Assembly (NCBI GenBank): GCA_900769285.1
Contig: CAAGGB010000001.1
Coordinates: 1-5,445 of the forward strand
Origin: Victivallales bacterium
GTDB taxonomy: Bacteria > Verrucomicrobiota > Lentisphaeria > Oligosphaerales > Oligosphaeraceae
DNA length: 5,445 nt
Reading direction: 5' to 3'
Part shown: positions 4,999 through 5,445 of the stretch, piece by piece
Numbering within the stretch: position 1 is the stretch's first letter
Layout of the letters: every line of letters begins with the position of its first letter
The notes under the pieces: generated by a model
The model's database searches: none
Told to the model about the DNA's origin: nothing
What the model saw: only the letters and a program-made list of their open reading frames with translations
Position numbers and translations under genes: made by a program

Positions 4999-5445
4999 AT
5001 GGCGACGGAAGACATCTACATCAGCGAGGACGGGGACGCGGCGCCCTGGACGCCGGACGGCTGCCCCCGACTGCGGCGCGTGGCCCCGGCGGCGCAGCCG
5101 CTGCCCCCAGGGCTGCCGGTGCTGGCCTGCGGCGGCGAGGCGCGCCGACGGCTGCTGGGGCAGCTCCTACGCGAGCGGCGGCCCTTCGCCCTGGCGAGCC
5201 TGGACGGCCTGGACGCCGCGGAGCTGTCACGCCTGGAGGCGTCGCTATCGCGCCGCCGCCGGCTGTGCGCCTACCTGCTGGGCGGGCGGCGCGTCCTGCC
5301 GGGCGTGTGCGCCCTGAGGGAGCTGGTGACGGGCGGCAGCCTCGGCCCCGCCGTCCGCGTGGCCCTGGAGCTGCCCGCGGACGCCACGGCGCGGGAGCGC
5401 CTGGCCGCCACCGACGTCCGCGACTGGCTGGACGGCGGCGCGGAG
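4999..5445 (+). CDS. Partial ORF, possibly a degenerate Gfo/Idh/MocA-like protein
   Basis: An ATG opens a frame that stays open for 149 codons to the window edge, 71 nt after the peptidase stop, so it may be cotranscribed with it. The N-terminus (MATEDIYISEDGD) is acidic and matches nothing I recognise. Residues 38-122 faintly follow the middle of Gfo/Idh/MocA oxidoreductases: a strand-helix (LPVLACGGEARRRLLGQLL), a segment where the family has EKP but which here reads SLDGLD (67-72), a helix, then ALRELVTGGSLGPAVRV (105-121), which resembles the family's conserved helix-turn-strand after the Rossmann domain; DWLDGGA (142-148) could be the following Gly-rich stretch. Only about 40 residues precede this region, so the usual GxGxxG nucleotide-binding front is missing. 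If the resemblance is real, the protein has probably lost dehydrogenase activity. Codon use and ORF length support a real gene; the family is a guess. Confidence 0.6.
   Translation, partial: MATEDIYISEDGDAAPWTPDGCPRLRRVAPAAQPLPPGLPVLACGGEARRRLLGQLLRERRPFALASLDGLDAAELSRLEASLSRRRRLCAYLLGGRRVLPGVCALRELVTGGSLGPAVRVALELPADATARERLAATDVRDWLDGGAE

Noticed and set aside
1..5445. Searched for tRNA, CRISPR repeats, insertion-sequence ends and attachment sites
   Set aside because: No regularly spaced direct repeats, no tRNA cloverleaf pattern, and no transposase motifs or flanking terminal repeats were seen.

Overview
The window looks like part of a GC-rich bacterial chromosome. It holds the end of the ribosomal-protein/RNA-polymerase (alpha) operon, followed by two genes that are not standard neighbours of it. 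The order on the + strand is: last 15 codons of rpsK (S11), a 133-nt structured gap, rpoA (RNA polymerase alpha), rplQ (L17), a 270-nt gap with GC-rich hairpins, a 978-residue M16C zinc metallopeptidase of the presequence-protease (PreP) type, a short gap with a C/A-rich leader, and the first 149 codons of an ORF that runs off the right edge. All real genes lie on the + strand.

Taxon (inference): the PVC superphylum (Verrucomicrobiota, Lentisphaerota, Kiritimatiellota, Chlamydiota) fits best. The N-terminus of RpoA resembles PVC alpha subunits. rpsD, which lies between rpsK and rpoA in many bacteria, is absent here, as it is in Chlamydia. I cannot fix the phylum without a search.

Region by region: bases 1-48 finish rpsK. 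Bases 49-181 contain a terminator-like stem with a T5 tract, an alternative stem that shares its 3' arm, two more hairpins, and the rpoA ribosome binding site. rpoA (182-1252) and rplQ (1259-1720) are 6 nt apart and surely cotranscribed. Bases 1721-1990 hold a perfect 10-bp and a perfect 8-bp inverted repeat without T tracts, probably the 3' end of the operon, then a strong Shine-Dalgarno that supports starting the peptidase at 1991. The peptidase has its inverted zinc motif, the distal glutamate, the M16C linker and the Arg/Tyr pair of the C-terminal half, so it should be an active cytosolic peptide-degrading chamber enzyme. The last ORF has a pattern faintly like a Gfo/Idh/MocA protein that has lost its dinucleotide-binding front end.

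Nothing here is a clearly new system. The items most worth a second look are the rpoA leader, the cysteine-rich peptidase with a synonymous-codon shift along its length, and the degenerate oxidoreductase-like ORF at the right edge.
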